A stretch of DNA of 64,000 nt from Ferranicluibacter rubi (GTDB lineage: Bacteria; Pseudomonadota; Alphaproteobacteria; Rhizobiales; Rhizobiaceae), in the NCBI RefSeq assembly GCF_011603255.1, contig NZ_JAANCM010000007.1:1-64000 (forward strand), in the 5' to 3' direction. The translations under genes and the position numbers were made by a program. Below the pieces are notes generated by a model that worked only from the letters and a program-made list of their open reading frames with translations, ran no database searches and was not told where the DNA came from. Position 1 is the first letter of the stretch, and every line of letters begins with the position of its first letter. This document shows positions 8,785-18,168 of this stretch, piece after piece.

Positions 8785-11243
8785 TTACGCCGCGGGTAGT
8801 TCGATTCCAATCTTATTGGCGATGGCCGTATAGACTTCGACATCTGCATCCGGCGCCCTGACGGAGACGATCAGCGCATATCTTGCCGATCGGTCCCACC
8901 TTTGAAGCCCTGGCTTTTCCTTCCACCAGCCGCTGACTGGAAAGATACCGATCGCGTCGCGGTCGGCCAGTGCTGCGGCACTGCCGCGCCAAATATCTGA
9001 GTGAACCGAACCACGATCCCTGGTCTGACCCAGCACCCAGTCATCACCACCCGCCGCCGCGCCGAGGCCTCTTCGGCCTCCGCCGCCCTGTTGATGCGCT
9101 GCCTGAACTGAGGAAGACTCTCAAGCGACCGCTTCACCGCGAAGCGCAGGGCATGCGACGCATAGCGATGACGTCTGGTCCAACCTCGTTCCCCCGGGTT
9201 GGGTTCGACGAAATAGGACAGCGTGATACGCAACTCGACATCCAGTGCTCCAAGCGCGAGGAGTTCGTCCTTGGGCCAAGGCAGCGCATGTAGGTTCATG
9301 TCGCGCGTTTTGATTCCGCTCTTACCCTTCTTGAACGGCAGCAAAGCATCCTCCACCATCAAGGTCGCATCGTCGTTGGCGCTCATCAGCGCCCGACCGA
9401 GAGCCGGAACACCCCAGCCGTACCGGCGGAGCATCGCCATCTTCTGTGTCTGCGTGCCGGCGGCGTCAAACCGGGCGCGCATGGCGGGCGTCCATTCTGC
9501 CGAGTGAACGGCAAGTCCGCGCACGGTCTCAGGCCAAAGTCCAGGCCGGCCCACCATTATCCCGGCGCACAGGTTGGACGCGAGCGCCGCTGCAGCGCTC
9601 GTCGCACCGAAGGATTCGAACATCCGCATATGCGGCCGGTAGTGCGTGGTCAGCATCTGGAGGTCGTCGATCGCTGACGCTGCATTCACCCCGTCATGGG
9701 CATAGTTGCCGCCCTCAAAGACCACGTCAGGCCGGATTGGCCATTGCCGGTCCCAGATACCGGACGTGCGACTCGCGGGAGAGAGATCGCCGGCGGGCGC
9801 GACCGCCGCCCAGCCCGCGTAATCGGGATGATTGATGGTGATTCTGTCGGTGTAGGCGCCCGCGACAAAAGCGTTCCACGCCTGGGCCGGGCTTTCGGCC
9901 TCTGCCAGATCATTGGCATCGAGAGATGTTCCGGCGTCGATCTCGTCGCGCAGATTGCCGGCTGCAAGAACCATCAGGCGCCTGCGATCGCCTTGACCGT
10001 AGCAGATCTGATCGACCGCTGCCGACCATGAGGAGGGTCGGCCTCGTCCTAGCCCGACATCGCTTGTCACGGCGATGCAAAAGACACGCGGTCGCCCCGG
10101 CGCGAGTTCTTCGGCCTTTGCAATACCGCTCGCTGTTATCGCCCCATACAGGAGAGGATCGTTTTCTCCAGCCGGCGGCAGCACCTTGACGCTCTCCAGT
10201 CCGTGTCCGAGGTGGATCTTTTCTCCGGTCGATAGTGCTGCTTCGAGGTCCCCGTAAAGCGCAACGCCCGCCATTGAGGTGCCGTGGCCGTTCCAATAGC
10301 TTGTATCTGCTGTACCCCAGGCATCAACGGCCGTGTACATATCGTCAGCTGCAAGCGCCGGCTCGATCAACGGATGTTCTCGCGTCGTTCCGCTGTCGAG
10401 AATGCAGATCGCGGGATCCAGGGCGTTTGGTGGCTCGACCCTGCCTGCCAGATCGCCGACCCAATCGACCTGCTCGGCTGCAGGCATTTCCAAAAACAGT
10501 GTTGGCGTGTCCTTTGCCAGCCTGAGCTCGGCGATTGCATCGCTGTTGTCGATCAGGTTGGTGACTGCCGCCACATCGCCGAGCGCAAGCACGACCACGC
10601 GTTCCGGAAATCTGATGGTGTGATCCTTGACGGTGATGTTAAGGCGCTGCGCCACATGACGGAACTGGATGAGCCGTTCGTCGCGGATCCAGACCTCCCA
10701 CCAGACAATTTGTCCAGCGTCGGGGAAGGTAGCCGGATCGTCTGTGAACAGCGATTTCGCGGCCGCAATGCGAACGTCCTCGATCCGCGCCACCAGGCGT
10801 TCGTTCTTCGGTCTTCCACTTTTCGGGCTCTCTTGCGTGCGGTAGGCTTCCACCCGGTTTCCGTAAAACTCCGCCGAGCTCTCTGGTACAAAGACCGTTG
10901 CCGAAATCATCCCGTCCGCGTCAGGTTGCGGGCGAACCGCTACAAGCTCGATATTGCCGGGCTTGTTTTCCAATGCGTCGACAAAACCGCGGTCTCCGGC
11001 GTCCAGATTGAACTCAAGGTAAAAGCCCTTTTCTCCTTCGGCGATCTCCGGGTTGCGTTGCGCCAGCTTGTCACGCGCTGCGGCAACCGCGGTGTCGAGC
11101 GACTGTTTGAGTTTCTGAGCGTGGGCGGCTCGAGCGCGAACAGGAGGCAGCCCATCGCGCGGCGTGCGAGGCGAGGTATAGGCTTCGGCCTCGCCGCCGC
11201 CTTCGAGATGGAAATGGGGACGATTGCGGGGAGGACGCGCCAT
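8785..11243 (-). pseudogene. S8 (subtilisin-like) peptidase, frameshifted near the 3' end
   Basis: Encodes a ~815-residue S8-family peptidase of the type paired with an AAA ATPase. The catalytic triad is visible: Asp283 (ILDSGTT), His320 (NGHGTSMAG) and Ser549 (GATSAAAA). The N-terminus (MARPPRNRPHFHLEGGG) matches this subfamily; there is no signal peptide, so it is cytoplasmic. The main frame stops at 8871 after a non-family tail, whereas the expected C-terminus (DDWVLGQTRDRGSVHSDIW, then VSGWWKEKPGLQRW) continues in another frame from about 9050 to the stop at 8785. A one-base indel in the GC-rich run near 9048-9066 explains this. All catalytic residues precede it, so a truncated active enzyme or a sequencing error are both possible. 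It lies 20 bases downstream of the ATPase gene. Confidence 0.82.
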
Positions 11244-11263
11244 GATACTCGCTGTTTCACGCT

Positions 11264-12280
11264 TTAGCTGGTGGATGCCTTCCGCTCGGCCAGCGTGGAG
11301 AGCAGCGTTGCGGTCGTGATATCGTTGCGATCGGAAAGGACGGCGGTCTTTGCGGCTTCGTCTGCGGCACGAGCGACCTCAGCCTGACTAAGTCCGTGGC
11401 CGGCGTCCTGGATCTGTGCCCAATCCACCGTCTTCAGGTCGAATGTCGCGAGATGGTTTTCGATAATGCCGCGCGCGACCGAAGCATCGGGCGGAGCGTA
11501 GTTGATGACGTCGTCGAAACGTCTGAATATGGCCTTGTCCAGAAGCTCCGGGTGGTTCGTTGCGGCAATGATCAAGCTCGGGCCGTTGTCGTTCTCGATG
11601 AACTGCAGAAAATAATTGAGCACGCGGCGGATTTCGCCGACGTCGTTTGGTCCCGATCGCTGCGAGCCGATCGCGTCGAATTCGTCGAAGAAATAAACGC
11701 CACGCTGAACGGCCATGGCGTCAAACACAAGACGCAGCCGGCTTGCGGTTTCGCCCATCATCTTTCCGATCAGGCCATCATAAAGCACGGTGAATATCGG
11801 AAGCTTCAGTTCGCCGGCAAGCGCTGCCGCTGTCATCGTCTTGCCCGAACCCGGGGGCCCAACCAGGAGAAGCTTACGTCTTGGCGATAGCCCGCGTGAT
11901 TTCAGCCTTTCCTGTTGCCGTTGCTCGGTCAGGACGCGTGCGAGACGTTCCTTGAGCTCACCGGACAACACCATGTCGGCCAGGCGGGTATCGGAGAAGC
12001 GGGCATTGAGGAGGTTGGTCAGTTCACCCCTTGGCTGGGCAATTGCGACCGGTCCGGAACCACGGCGTCCAACATTCTGACCCTTACCCTTGGCGGCATC
12101 GATCAGCTCCGTCAGTTCCTGCGCGAGTTTGCCATGTCCCTGGCGGGCTTCATGGGCGGCAAGCTGCGTCGCGACGGAGATGAAACGTGCGTCATCCCCG
12201 TCGATATGGCTCCGCAGCAGGGCAACGATATGTTGTGCCGTCGTCATCAGTTTTGCAATCTTCATCCGTTCGGCCGTCAT
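11264..12280 (-). CDS. AAA-family ATPase partner of the S8 peptidase
   Basis: About 338 residues. The N-terminal ~100 residues are helical (VALLRSHIDGDDARF, AAHEARQGHG). The AAA core has Walker A GPPGSGKT (Lys147), Walker B FFDEFDAIG (~residues 194-202), sensor-1 AATNHPELLDKA, and an arginine pair in FRRFDD. It probably unfolds or licenses substrate for the adjacent subtilisin-like peptidase, by analogy with other AAA/protease pairs; this is inference. The start is uncertain: ATG at 12280, 12265 or 12247 are all possible with weak ribosome sites, and a TTG at 12346 is in frame. Two-gene AAA + S8 modules of this kind recur in bacterial genomes and have been suspected of conflict or defence roles. 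Confidence 0.85.
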   Translation of the reverse strand: MTAERMKIAKLMTTAQHIVALLRSHIDGDDARFISVATQLAAHEARQGHGKLAQELTELIDAAKGKGQNVGRRGSGPVAIAQPRGELTNLLNARFSDTRLADMVLSGELKERLARVLTEQRQQERLKSRGLSPRRKLLLVGPPGSGKTMTAAALAGELKLPIFTVLYDGLIGKMMGETASRLRLVFDAMAVQRGVYFFDEFDAIGSQRSGPNDVGEIRRVLNYFLQFIENDNGPSLIIAATNHPELLDKAIFRRFDDVINYAPPDASVARGIIENHLATFDLKTVDWAQIQDAGHGLSQAEVARAADEAAKTAVLSDRNDITTATLLSTLAERKASTS

Positions 12281-13044
12281 GTCCGCAAAACGCACGTTAG
12301 CGTCAAAGCCGGCCGGTGTATCGTTCGTGTGGCTTACAGGCTTCAAAGATCTGACATGTCCACAAGGTTTACACGTCAGGATTTAGGTGCTGCGATGGTC
12401 ATGTGAACATAGCGAGAACCAGTTAACGTTTTCCAGTAGAAACGATGCTTGAGCCCGATGATACTGCGTATACTAATACCTGTGTGGCAGGCGGTCCTCT
12501 TATTGGGCGTCATCATTGGGCATGGCGTTCGACAACGCCGAGCGCTTTTCAAAGACTTTACGCCTCGGGGTCCCCGCAGACTCCGCTTCCAAGCAATGGA
12601 CTACACGTACCTACGGCTGGCACAGGAACCGGGGCCGAGTTTCCTAAATGTTTGCTATTTCAGCGATGAAAGTGAAGGGTAGCGGTTCGGAACCATTCAA
12701 GACCTTCGTGCGACATGTCAGCTTTGTGCATTGCGGTCATGGCGGTTGCAGAAATCGGTCGGGAGCCTTTTTCTGCTGCGTTATACACCCACAATTCGTG
12801 AAAAATTCAACGCCTGAGATGTGCCGTAAAACATAGGACTGTTGCGATGAGTCTGTGGATAGTATCAGGTGCCGTGTAAGTCGGCCTCCGGCAGTATAAG
12901 CAAGCATCGCGCTTTGCAAATTCGCCCGTTTGCCATCAACGGCGCTTGCGTCTCTTCCGCGGCCGCGCTACCGCGCGGTAGCTCGGCACGATAGCATTTA
13001 TCCAGCACCAAGCTTTGCGAACGCCACCAAGACAGAGTTCGAAC
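12281..13044. other. Intergenic stretch with one weak small ORF
   Basis: About 760 bases, noticeably more AT-rich than the flanks. A 74-residue frame at 12458-12682 (+) starts ATG and has one hydrophobic helix (ILRILIPVWQAVLLLGVIIG) followed by a basic stretch; it could be a small membrane protein, but codon use is unlike the neighbours and it has no strong ribosome site. Nothing else is convincing. The promoters of the ATPase (-) and the siderophore reductase (+) must lie here. Confidence 0.4.
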
Positions 13045-14055
13045 ATGCAAACAACCACATTTCTCGATATTCCGCCTGAGTTTGGCCTGCAGATGATAAA
13101 GGCCCAGGCCATGGAACGGTCGTTGCCCTTCGATGAGCCGCCCGATGGGGTGACCCTACATTTGCCACTGGGTCAAATTCACGCTTGTGGTGAAAATGGC
13201 GGCCTGCGACTGACCTTGAACGCGAGCGACGACGTGAAGTTGCACCTTCTCCAAGAAGTGGTCGATCACCGTCTCGACGAAGCGGCTGTCGCTCTCGACC
13301 GCCGATGGTCGCTGACCAATCCAGGCTTGGTTCCGCCCAATTTGACCTTTGCGACGGTGGCTTCGTGCGAGCACGTCTATCCGTCCTATTATCGCGTGCG
13401 TCTTTCCGGAGCTTCCCTTGAACGTTTTTCTCGTGATGGCCTGCATTTCCGGCTGTTGTTCCCGCCAGAGAGCCATATCGGTCAATGGCCCTTCGTTTCG
13501 GGAAGCGGGCGCGTGGAATGGCCCGGCGGCATCAGTCAATGGCACCGGCCGGTCTATACGACTCGCAGCGTCGATCCGGAGAACGGCACCCTCGACTTTG
13601 ATGTTTTTGCGCATGAGGGTGGGCGCGTGACCGATTGGTGCAAGACGTTGCAGCCAGGAATGGACGTGGCCATCATGGGGCCGGGAGGAGAGTGGCTGCC
13701 AGACGCGGCATGGATTGCCTTGTTCGGCGATGAGACGGCACTGCCGGCAATCGCCCGGATACTGGAAAGCCTTCCCACGGAGACCAGTGGGGTCGCCACT
13801 ATCCTCGTATCAGACGCGCATGATAAGCAGCACCTCAAGACGCCAAGCGGCATGGCCGTTCGCTGGCTGGTACGCGGCGACGGCATATCGCTGCTTAACG
13901 AATTGAAACAGCTTGAAATTCCGGATGATAATCGCTTCGTCTGGATTGCAAGCGAGCGATCGGAGGTCAATCAGGCTCGTGATATGTTGGCCGATCGCGG
14001 CCTCCAAAAGTCAGAGATGCGCGCCGCATCCTACTGGTCTCGTCAACAGTCTTGA
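13045..14055 (+). CDS. Siderophore-interacting protein (ferric-siderophore reductase, SIP family)
   Basis: A 336-residue cytoplasmic flavoprotein. Residues 1-~95 match DUF2218 (DDVKLHLLQEVVDHRLDE), a domain often fused to SIP proteins. The FAD-binding SIP core follows with YPSYYRVRLSG, HFRLLFPP, YTTRSVDPENGTLDFDVFAHEGG and MGPGGEWLP, then the SIP C-terminal domain (FGDETALPAIARILE). It reduces iron in imported Fe(III)-siderophores so that iron is released. The ATG at 13045 is chosen over an upstream TTG at 13015. It is followed by the TonB receptor on the same strand and faces the ABC importer, so it is part of one uptake module. Confidence 0.88.
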   Translation: MQTTTFLDIPPEFGLQMIKAQAMERSLPFDEPPDGVTLHLPLGQIHACGENGGLRLTLNASDDVKLHLLQEVVDHRLDEAAVALDRRWSLTNPGLVPPNLTFATVASCEHVYPSYYRVRLSGASLERFSRDGLHFRLLFPPESHIGQWPFVSGSGRVEWPGGISQWHRPVYTTRSVDPENGTLDFDVFAHEGGRVTDWCKTLQPGMDVAIMGPGGEWLPDAAWIALFGDETALPAIARILESLPTETSGVATILVSDAHDKQHLKTPSGMAVRWLVRGDGISLLNELKQLEIPDDNRFVWIASERSEVNQARDMLADRGLQKSEMRAASYWSRQQS

Positions 14056-14120
14056 GAAGACAGTCCCATGTGGTGTATTTTTGCAATGCGTGCGTGTGGT
14101 TTTTTCAGTCCCTAATAAGT

Positions 14121-14135
14121 TGATTGATTCGCTCA
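14121..14135. promoter_or_regulatory. Candidate iron-responsive operator (TGA-N9-TCA)
   Basis: TGA at 14121-14123 and TCA at 14133-14135 are separated by exactly nine bases, 51 bases before the TonB-receptor start. This is the core of the IRO box bound by RirA in rhizobia. An equivalent site precedes the divergent importer operon at 20125-20139. A single match this short can arise by chance; two matches in front of both iron-uptake units make the call stronger. Confidence 0.5.
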
Positions 14136-14186
14136 CCTTTATTCTCTAATTTTCCTTTCGCTAGGGTTTAATGGTGCGAGGGGATA

Positions 14187-16325
14187 ATGACGTTGAATAA
14201 GACATTGCAGCCGCTCCGTGGCTGCTTAGCAATCGCGACTGTTACAGCGGTAGTATCGATCGGGCCGGGCACTCGTATCTCGATGGCCCAGGACGCGACG
14301 CCGAACGACGAAGACGCCGTGACGACCTTGGCGCCAATCATCGTCACTGGCGAAAAATTCGGCCGTGATCAGTTCACCACCTTCACGAGCGTGGAGGTTT
14401 TCACGGGCGGAGAACTTCACGATCTCGTTCGACCCACACTCAATGATGCGCTGAACAGCTCACCCAACATCCGTGCCTTCATGGGTGGCACAGGGAATTC
14501 CGACATTGTCATCCGCGGTTTGAGCTCCGAGGGGGTAACGGCTCCGAGCCGCTCGAACCCGGTTATTTCGGTGGTCGTGGACGGCGCAGAACAGGGTGTC
14601 GAGGCGACCCGGCGCGGGACGCGAGGCATCTGGGACGTCGAGCAGGTCGAGGTATTGCGTGGTCCGCAATCGACGCTTCAGGGACGCAACGCGCTTGCAG
14701 GGTCCGTCATCATCAAGACGAAAGATCCGACGTATACCCCCGAAGCCAGTGTTGAAGGCCTGATCGGAACCGAGGACTACAAATCCGGTGCCTTTGCCGT
14801 TTCGGCGCCGATCGTCGATGACGAGCTGGCATTTCGTCTCTCCGGGCAAATCTTCCGCAAGGAAAACGATATCGACTATGTCGATCCGTCGATTTCGGAC
14901 GTGGGCAAAGAGGAGTTCGAGGAAATTCGTGGCAAGCTGCTCTGGGAGCCAGCGGAAATACCGGGCCTCCGGGCGCTGTTTACCGTCAGCCGCACGCATG
15001 ACAAACCGGCATGGGGTGCGGTGGACGGTCCCGATTTTTTCGCCAGACGATTTGATGATACGACGGCAGAACGACGCGATACTTATGTCAACCGCTACAT
15101 CGCCGATCTGACATATGAGTTCAACGAGGACTGGAAGATTCAGTCGATCACGTCGTTCGTAGACACTGATGTGGACATCAATTCTCCTCAGACGTCGACG
15201 CTTCAACCGTTCCAGTTCATCCGTGGCGACACACGCGAGGGCGGAGATTTTTCCCAGGATACCCGTCTCACTTACGGATCGGAGGACTCGCAATTTTCGG
15301 GCGTCTTCGGTCTATTCGCGGGCCGTTCCACCTTCGATCTCGACTCGAACATCCAGATCGTCGCAGATCCATTCACCCCCATCATCGTGCCGTTCCAGCT
15401 GCTACAGGCGAAGAACAAGAGCGAGACAATCGCTTTGTACGCAGACACCCGCTACGAGTTTGTCGATCGCTGGACGCTGCTGGCCGGCGGTCGGCTGGTC
15501 CATGACAAGGTCTCGGCCAACTACACGGGCAGCCTGCTGGACGCTTCCACCTTCGGATATGTTCCACTTACAGAGAACAACTCCGTTTCCAACACCGAGT
15601 TCTTGCCGAAGATCGGCCTGGCGTTCGAACTTACCGAAAACCAGAACCTCGCAGCCACGATCAGCAAGGGTTATCGCCCAGGCTATTCGGAGCTGATTAT
15701 CGGCACCACCGACATCAACAAAGTCGACCCGGAATCTCTCTGGGCCTATGAACTTGCCTATCGTTCCAAGTGGCTGGAGGACCGTCTGCAGGTGAACGGA
15801 AACGTCTTCTACTACGATTATACGAACCAGCAGGTTCCAATCGAGTTCGATCCTCGCTTCCCAGCCCAGACGATCAGTCTCAATGCAGCCGAATCGCATT
15901 CTTACGGCGCCGAACTGGAAGTTCGCTACGGCTTCGACAATGGCCTGGAGCTCTTTAGCGGGTTGGGCCTTATGAAATCGGAGTTCGACAAGGGCGACTT
16001 CAAGGGTAATGAGTTTCCCGAAGCACCATCGGTTACCGCCTCCTTCGGTGGCGTCTACAAACATGAAAGCGGTTTCTTCGGAGGCGGCGACGTGTCCTTC
16101 ACAGACGGCTTCTACAGCAAGGGGGACGTGAATAATGTCCGTTCTCTGGATTCGTTTACTGTCGTAAACGTCAATGCCGGCTACGAAAAAGACAACTTCA
16201 AGATCACTGCCTTTGCCAAGAATTTGTTCGATGAAGAATATCTGACCTCGATTTCTACCGATGGAACGAGCGCCACTGTCGGCGACGGGCGCTCCTTCGG
16301 CGTACGCGTCAACGCGACTTTCTGA
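14187..16325 (+). CDS. TonB-dependent siderophore receptor
   Basis: A 712-residue outer-membrane receptor. The signal peptide probably ends near SMAQ (residue ~35). A TonB box-like segment (TLAPIIVTGEK) is followed by a plug domain with GGTGNSDIVIRGLSSEG, VVDGAEQG and VEVLRGPQSTLQGRNALAGSVIIKT. The 22-strand barrel follows, with the usual SKGYRPGY segment, and ends in FGVRVNATF with a terminal Phe. It imports a ferric siderophore, identity unknown, using TonB energy. GAGGGGATA precedes the ATG. Immediately downstream is a strong terminator shared with the convergent ABC ATPase gene. Confidence 0.93.
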   Translation: MTLNKTLQPLRGCLAIATVTAVVSIGPGTRISMAQDATPNDEDAVTTLAPIIVTGEKFGRDQFTTFTSVEVFTGGELHDLVRPTLNDALNSSPNIRAFMGGTGNSDIVIRGLSSEGVTAPSRSNPVISVVVDGAEQGVEATRRGTRGIWDVEQVEVLRGPQSTLQGRNALAGSVIIKTKDPTYTPEASVEGLIGTEDYKSGAFAVSAPIVDDELAFRLSGQIFRKENDIDYVDPSISDVGKEEFEEIRGKLLWEPAEIPGLRALFTVSRTHDKPAWGAVDGPDFFARRFDDTTAERRDTYVNRYIADLTYEFNEDWKIQSITSFVDTDVDINSPQTSTLQPFQFIRGDTREGGDFSQDTRLTYGSEDSQFSGVFGLFAGRSTFDLDSNIQIVADPFTPIIVPFQLLQAKNKSETIALYADTRYEFVDRWTLLAGGRLVHDKVSANYTGSLLDASTFGYVPLTENNSVSNTEFLPKIGLAFELTENQNLAATISKGYRPGYSELIIGTTDINKVDPESLWAYELAYRSKWLEDRLQVNGNVFYYDYTNQQVPIEFDPRFPAQTISLNAAESHSYGAELEVRYGFDNGLELFSGLGLMKSEFDKGDFKGNEFPEAPSVTASFGGVYKHESGFFGGGDVSFTDGFYSKGDVNNVRSLDSFTVVNVNAGYEKDNFKITAFAKNLFDEEYLTSISTDGTSATVGDGRSFGVRVNATF

Positions 16326-16353
16326 TTGTCTGACAAGCGTTTCAGGCTTCTTC

Positions 16354-16387
16354 AAACCCGCCAGGCGTTGCAGCCCGGCGGGTTTTT
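16354..16387. terminator. Bidirectional rho-independent terminator
   Basis: AAACCCGCC (16354-16362) pairs perfectly with GGCGGGTTT (16377-16385), followed by further T residues on the + strand; on the - strand the stem is preceded by AAAA, giving a T-run there too. It lies between the convergent receptor and ABC ATPase genes. Confidence 0.85.
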
Positions 16388-16391
16388 CATT

Positions 16392-17198
16392 TTACAGGTC
16401 AGCGTCTTCCACCGGAACGCAGATCGGAGCCTTGGTCTGAGGCTCGATGAGGATTGTCACATCGACATCGAAGACACGCTTGACGGTCTCGGGTGTCAGG
16501 ACATCCGCCGGGGGACCTTCGGAGATGATCGCGCCATGTTTTAAAAGAACCAGATTGTCAGCGTAGCGTGCGGCCTGATTGAGGTCGTGCAAGACTGCGA
16601 CCACCGTCACGCCGCGTTCGCGAACAAGCTTTCGCGCAAGACGCAGGGTATCGATCTGATGCGAAAGGTCGAGAAAGGTCGTCGGCTCGTCGAGCAGGAG
16701 AACGCTGGTTCGTTGCGCGAGCGTCATCGCAATCCAGGCGCGCTGTCGCTGTCCGCCGGAAAGCGTATCGAATTTCTCGCCCGCGAGATGTGCCGTGTCG
16801 GTGACTGCGAGCGCCTCTTCGCAGGCTTCGTCGTCCTCCTTCGTCCATCGGCCAAACAGGGTACGGTATGGGTAACGGCCCTGCCGGACCAGATCCCTGA
16901 CCCTCATGCCTTCCGGCGCCGACTGGTTTTGCGAGAGAAGCCCGATCCGTTGCGCCAGTTCCTTTCGTGGAAATGTCGAGATCGAGCGTCCGTTGATCAA
17001 CACGGTGCCCTGCTGCGGCCGGATCAGGCCAGCAAGTGCGCGGAGGAGAGTCGATTTTCCGCAGCCATTCGGACCAAGGAGCACCGTGAAGGAAGCTTCG
17101 GGAATGGAAAAGTCGAGGTCGCGCAGGATTAGTCTCGCGCCGTATCCGATGGAGGCGGCGCGGGTTTCCAGGATAGGGAGGGCAGACTGATCAGACAT
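16392..17198 (-). CDS. Fe(III)-siderophore ABC transporter ATP-binding protein
   Basis: A 268-residue FepC/FecE-type ATPase. Walker A GPNGCGKST is at residues 42-50, the signature is LSGGQRQRAW, and Walker B is VLLLDEPTTFLDL; the switch His is in AVLHDLNQAARYAD. It powers the two FecCD-type permeases encoded upstream. The start overlaps the permease stop by 8 bases, indicating translational coupling. It is the last gene of a four-gene minus-strand operon (binding protein, permease, permease, ATPase). Confidence 0.93.
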   Translation of the reverse strand: MSDQSALPILETRAASIGYGARLILRDLDFSIPEASFTVLLGPNGCGKSTLLRALAGLIRPQQGTVLINGRSISTFPRKELAQRIGLLSQNQSAPEGMRVRDLVRQGRYPYRTLFGRWTKEDDEACEEALAVTDTAHLAGEKFDTLSGGQRQRAWIAMTLAQRTSVLLLDEPTTFLDLSHQIDTLRLARKLVRERGVTVVAVLHDLNQAARYADNLVLLKHGAIISEGPPADVLTPETVKRVFDVDVTILIEPQTKAPICVPVEDADL

Positions 17199-18168
17199 TT
17201 CTCTTCCGCCACATCAGGTAAGCAAAGAAAGGCGCGCCCAGAATAGCCGTCATCAATCCGACCGGTAGCTGTGCCGGCATAAACAGGGTGCGGGCTGCAA
17301 GGTCGGCAGCAACCACCAGAAGTCCGCCGGCAAGCGCCGTGACCGGCAGCATGAGACCGTGAGAATGACCCACGAGCAAGCGAGCGACGTGCGGCGCAAT
17401 CAGTCCGACGAATGCGACCAGACCTGCCGCAGCGACCGCGGCGCCAGACAGAACCGCGCAAAGGACGAACATGACGGCACGGAGCAGTTCTACCGGTTGC
17501 CCCCGTGCTCTTGCCGTCTCGTCCCCAAGGGCAAGAAGGTCCATTTCCCGCGCAATCAGTCCACTACCGGCCATTCCTATCGCCAGCCATATGACAAGTG
17601 TACGGATTTTCTCCCAGGTGCTGTTGTAGACGCTGCCGGAGAGCCAGATCATCGCTCGCTGCACGGCTTGGGGGTCTCCGAAGGCAGAAATGAAATTGGC
17701 TCCAGCCCACGCCAGCGAACTGAGGCCGATGCCAATGAGAATGATGCGCAGCGACGAGCTGCCGCTGTTCCATGACAACGCATAGATCGCAAGGGACATT
17801 GTGAGCGCTCCGGCGAATGCCAGCCACGAAAGGAGGTGTGTGGGAGGCACCTCGAATTTGACGATGACGATAACCGCAGCGAGTGCCGCGCCGGCATTGA
17901 CACCGATCAGGCCCGGCTCTGCCAGCGGATTGCGAAGCACCGACTGTGCGATCATGCCGGCAATTGCAAGCGATGCACCGACCAGGAAACCCATGATAAC
18001 CCTTGGAAGGCGAATGTCGCGGACAATCTGTATGGACTGCAAGTCCGCCACCGGGCTGTCGGTGAGCACCGCAATAATTTGCGCCAACGCGACTGGGTGG
18101 TCGCCGATCGCCAGTGCCACGAACAGCATGACGGCCGTCATGCCCAATAGAACAAGAACACTCCGCAT
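17191..18168 (-). CDS. FecCD-family siderophore ABC permease (second subunit)
   Basis: About 325 residues with some nine hydrophobic helices, beginning MRSVLVLLGMTAVMLFVALA and ending LMWRKRNV. Family motifs are seen: RLPRVIMGFLVGASLAIAG, NPLAEPGLIGVNAGA and GLVAFVGLIAPHVAR (the ATPase-contact loop). The frame is open to 18627, but the chosen ATG at 18168 overlaps the stop of the preceding permease (TGATG) and gives the usual family length. It forms the membrane channel together with its neighbour. Confidence 0.92.
   Translation of the reverse strand: MRSVLVLLGMTAVMLFVALAIGDHPVALAQIIAVLTDSPVADLQSIQIVRDIRLPRVIMGFLVGASLAIAGMIAQSVLRNPLAEPGLIGVNAGAALAAVIVIVKFEVPPTHLLSWLAFAGALTMSLAIYALSWNSGSSSLRIILIGIGLSSLAWAGANFISAFGDPQAVQRAMIWLSGSVYNSTWEKIRTLVIWLAIGMAGSGLIAREMDLLALGDETARARGQPVELLRAVMFVLCAVLSGAAVAAAGLVAFVGLIAPHVARLLVGHSHGLMLPVTALAGGLLVVAADLAARTLFMPAQLPVGLMTAILGAPFFAYLMWRKRNV

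Noticed and set aside
16354-16387. A small RNA gene between the receptor and ABC ATPase
   Set aside because: The structure is a simple terminator between convergent genes, and no promoter is apparent.
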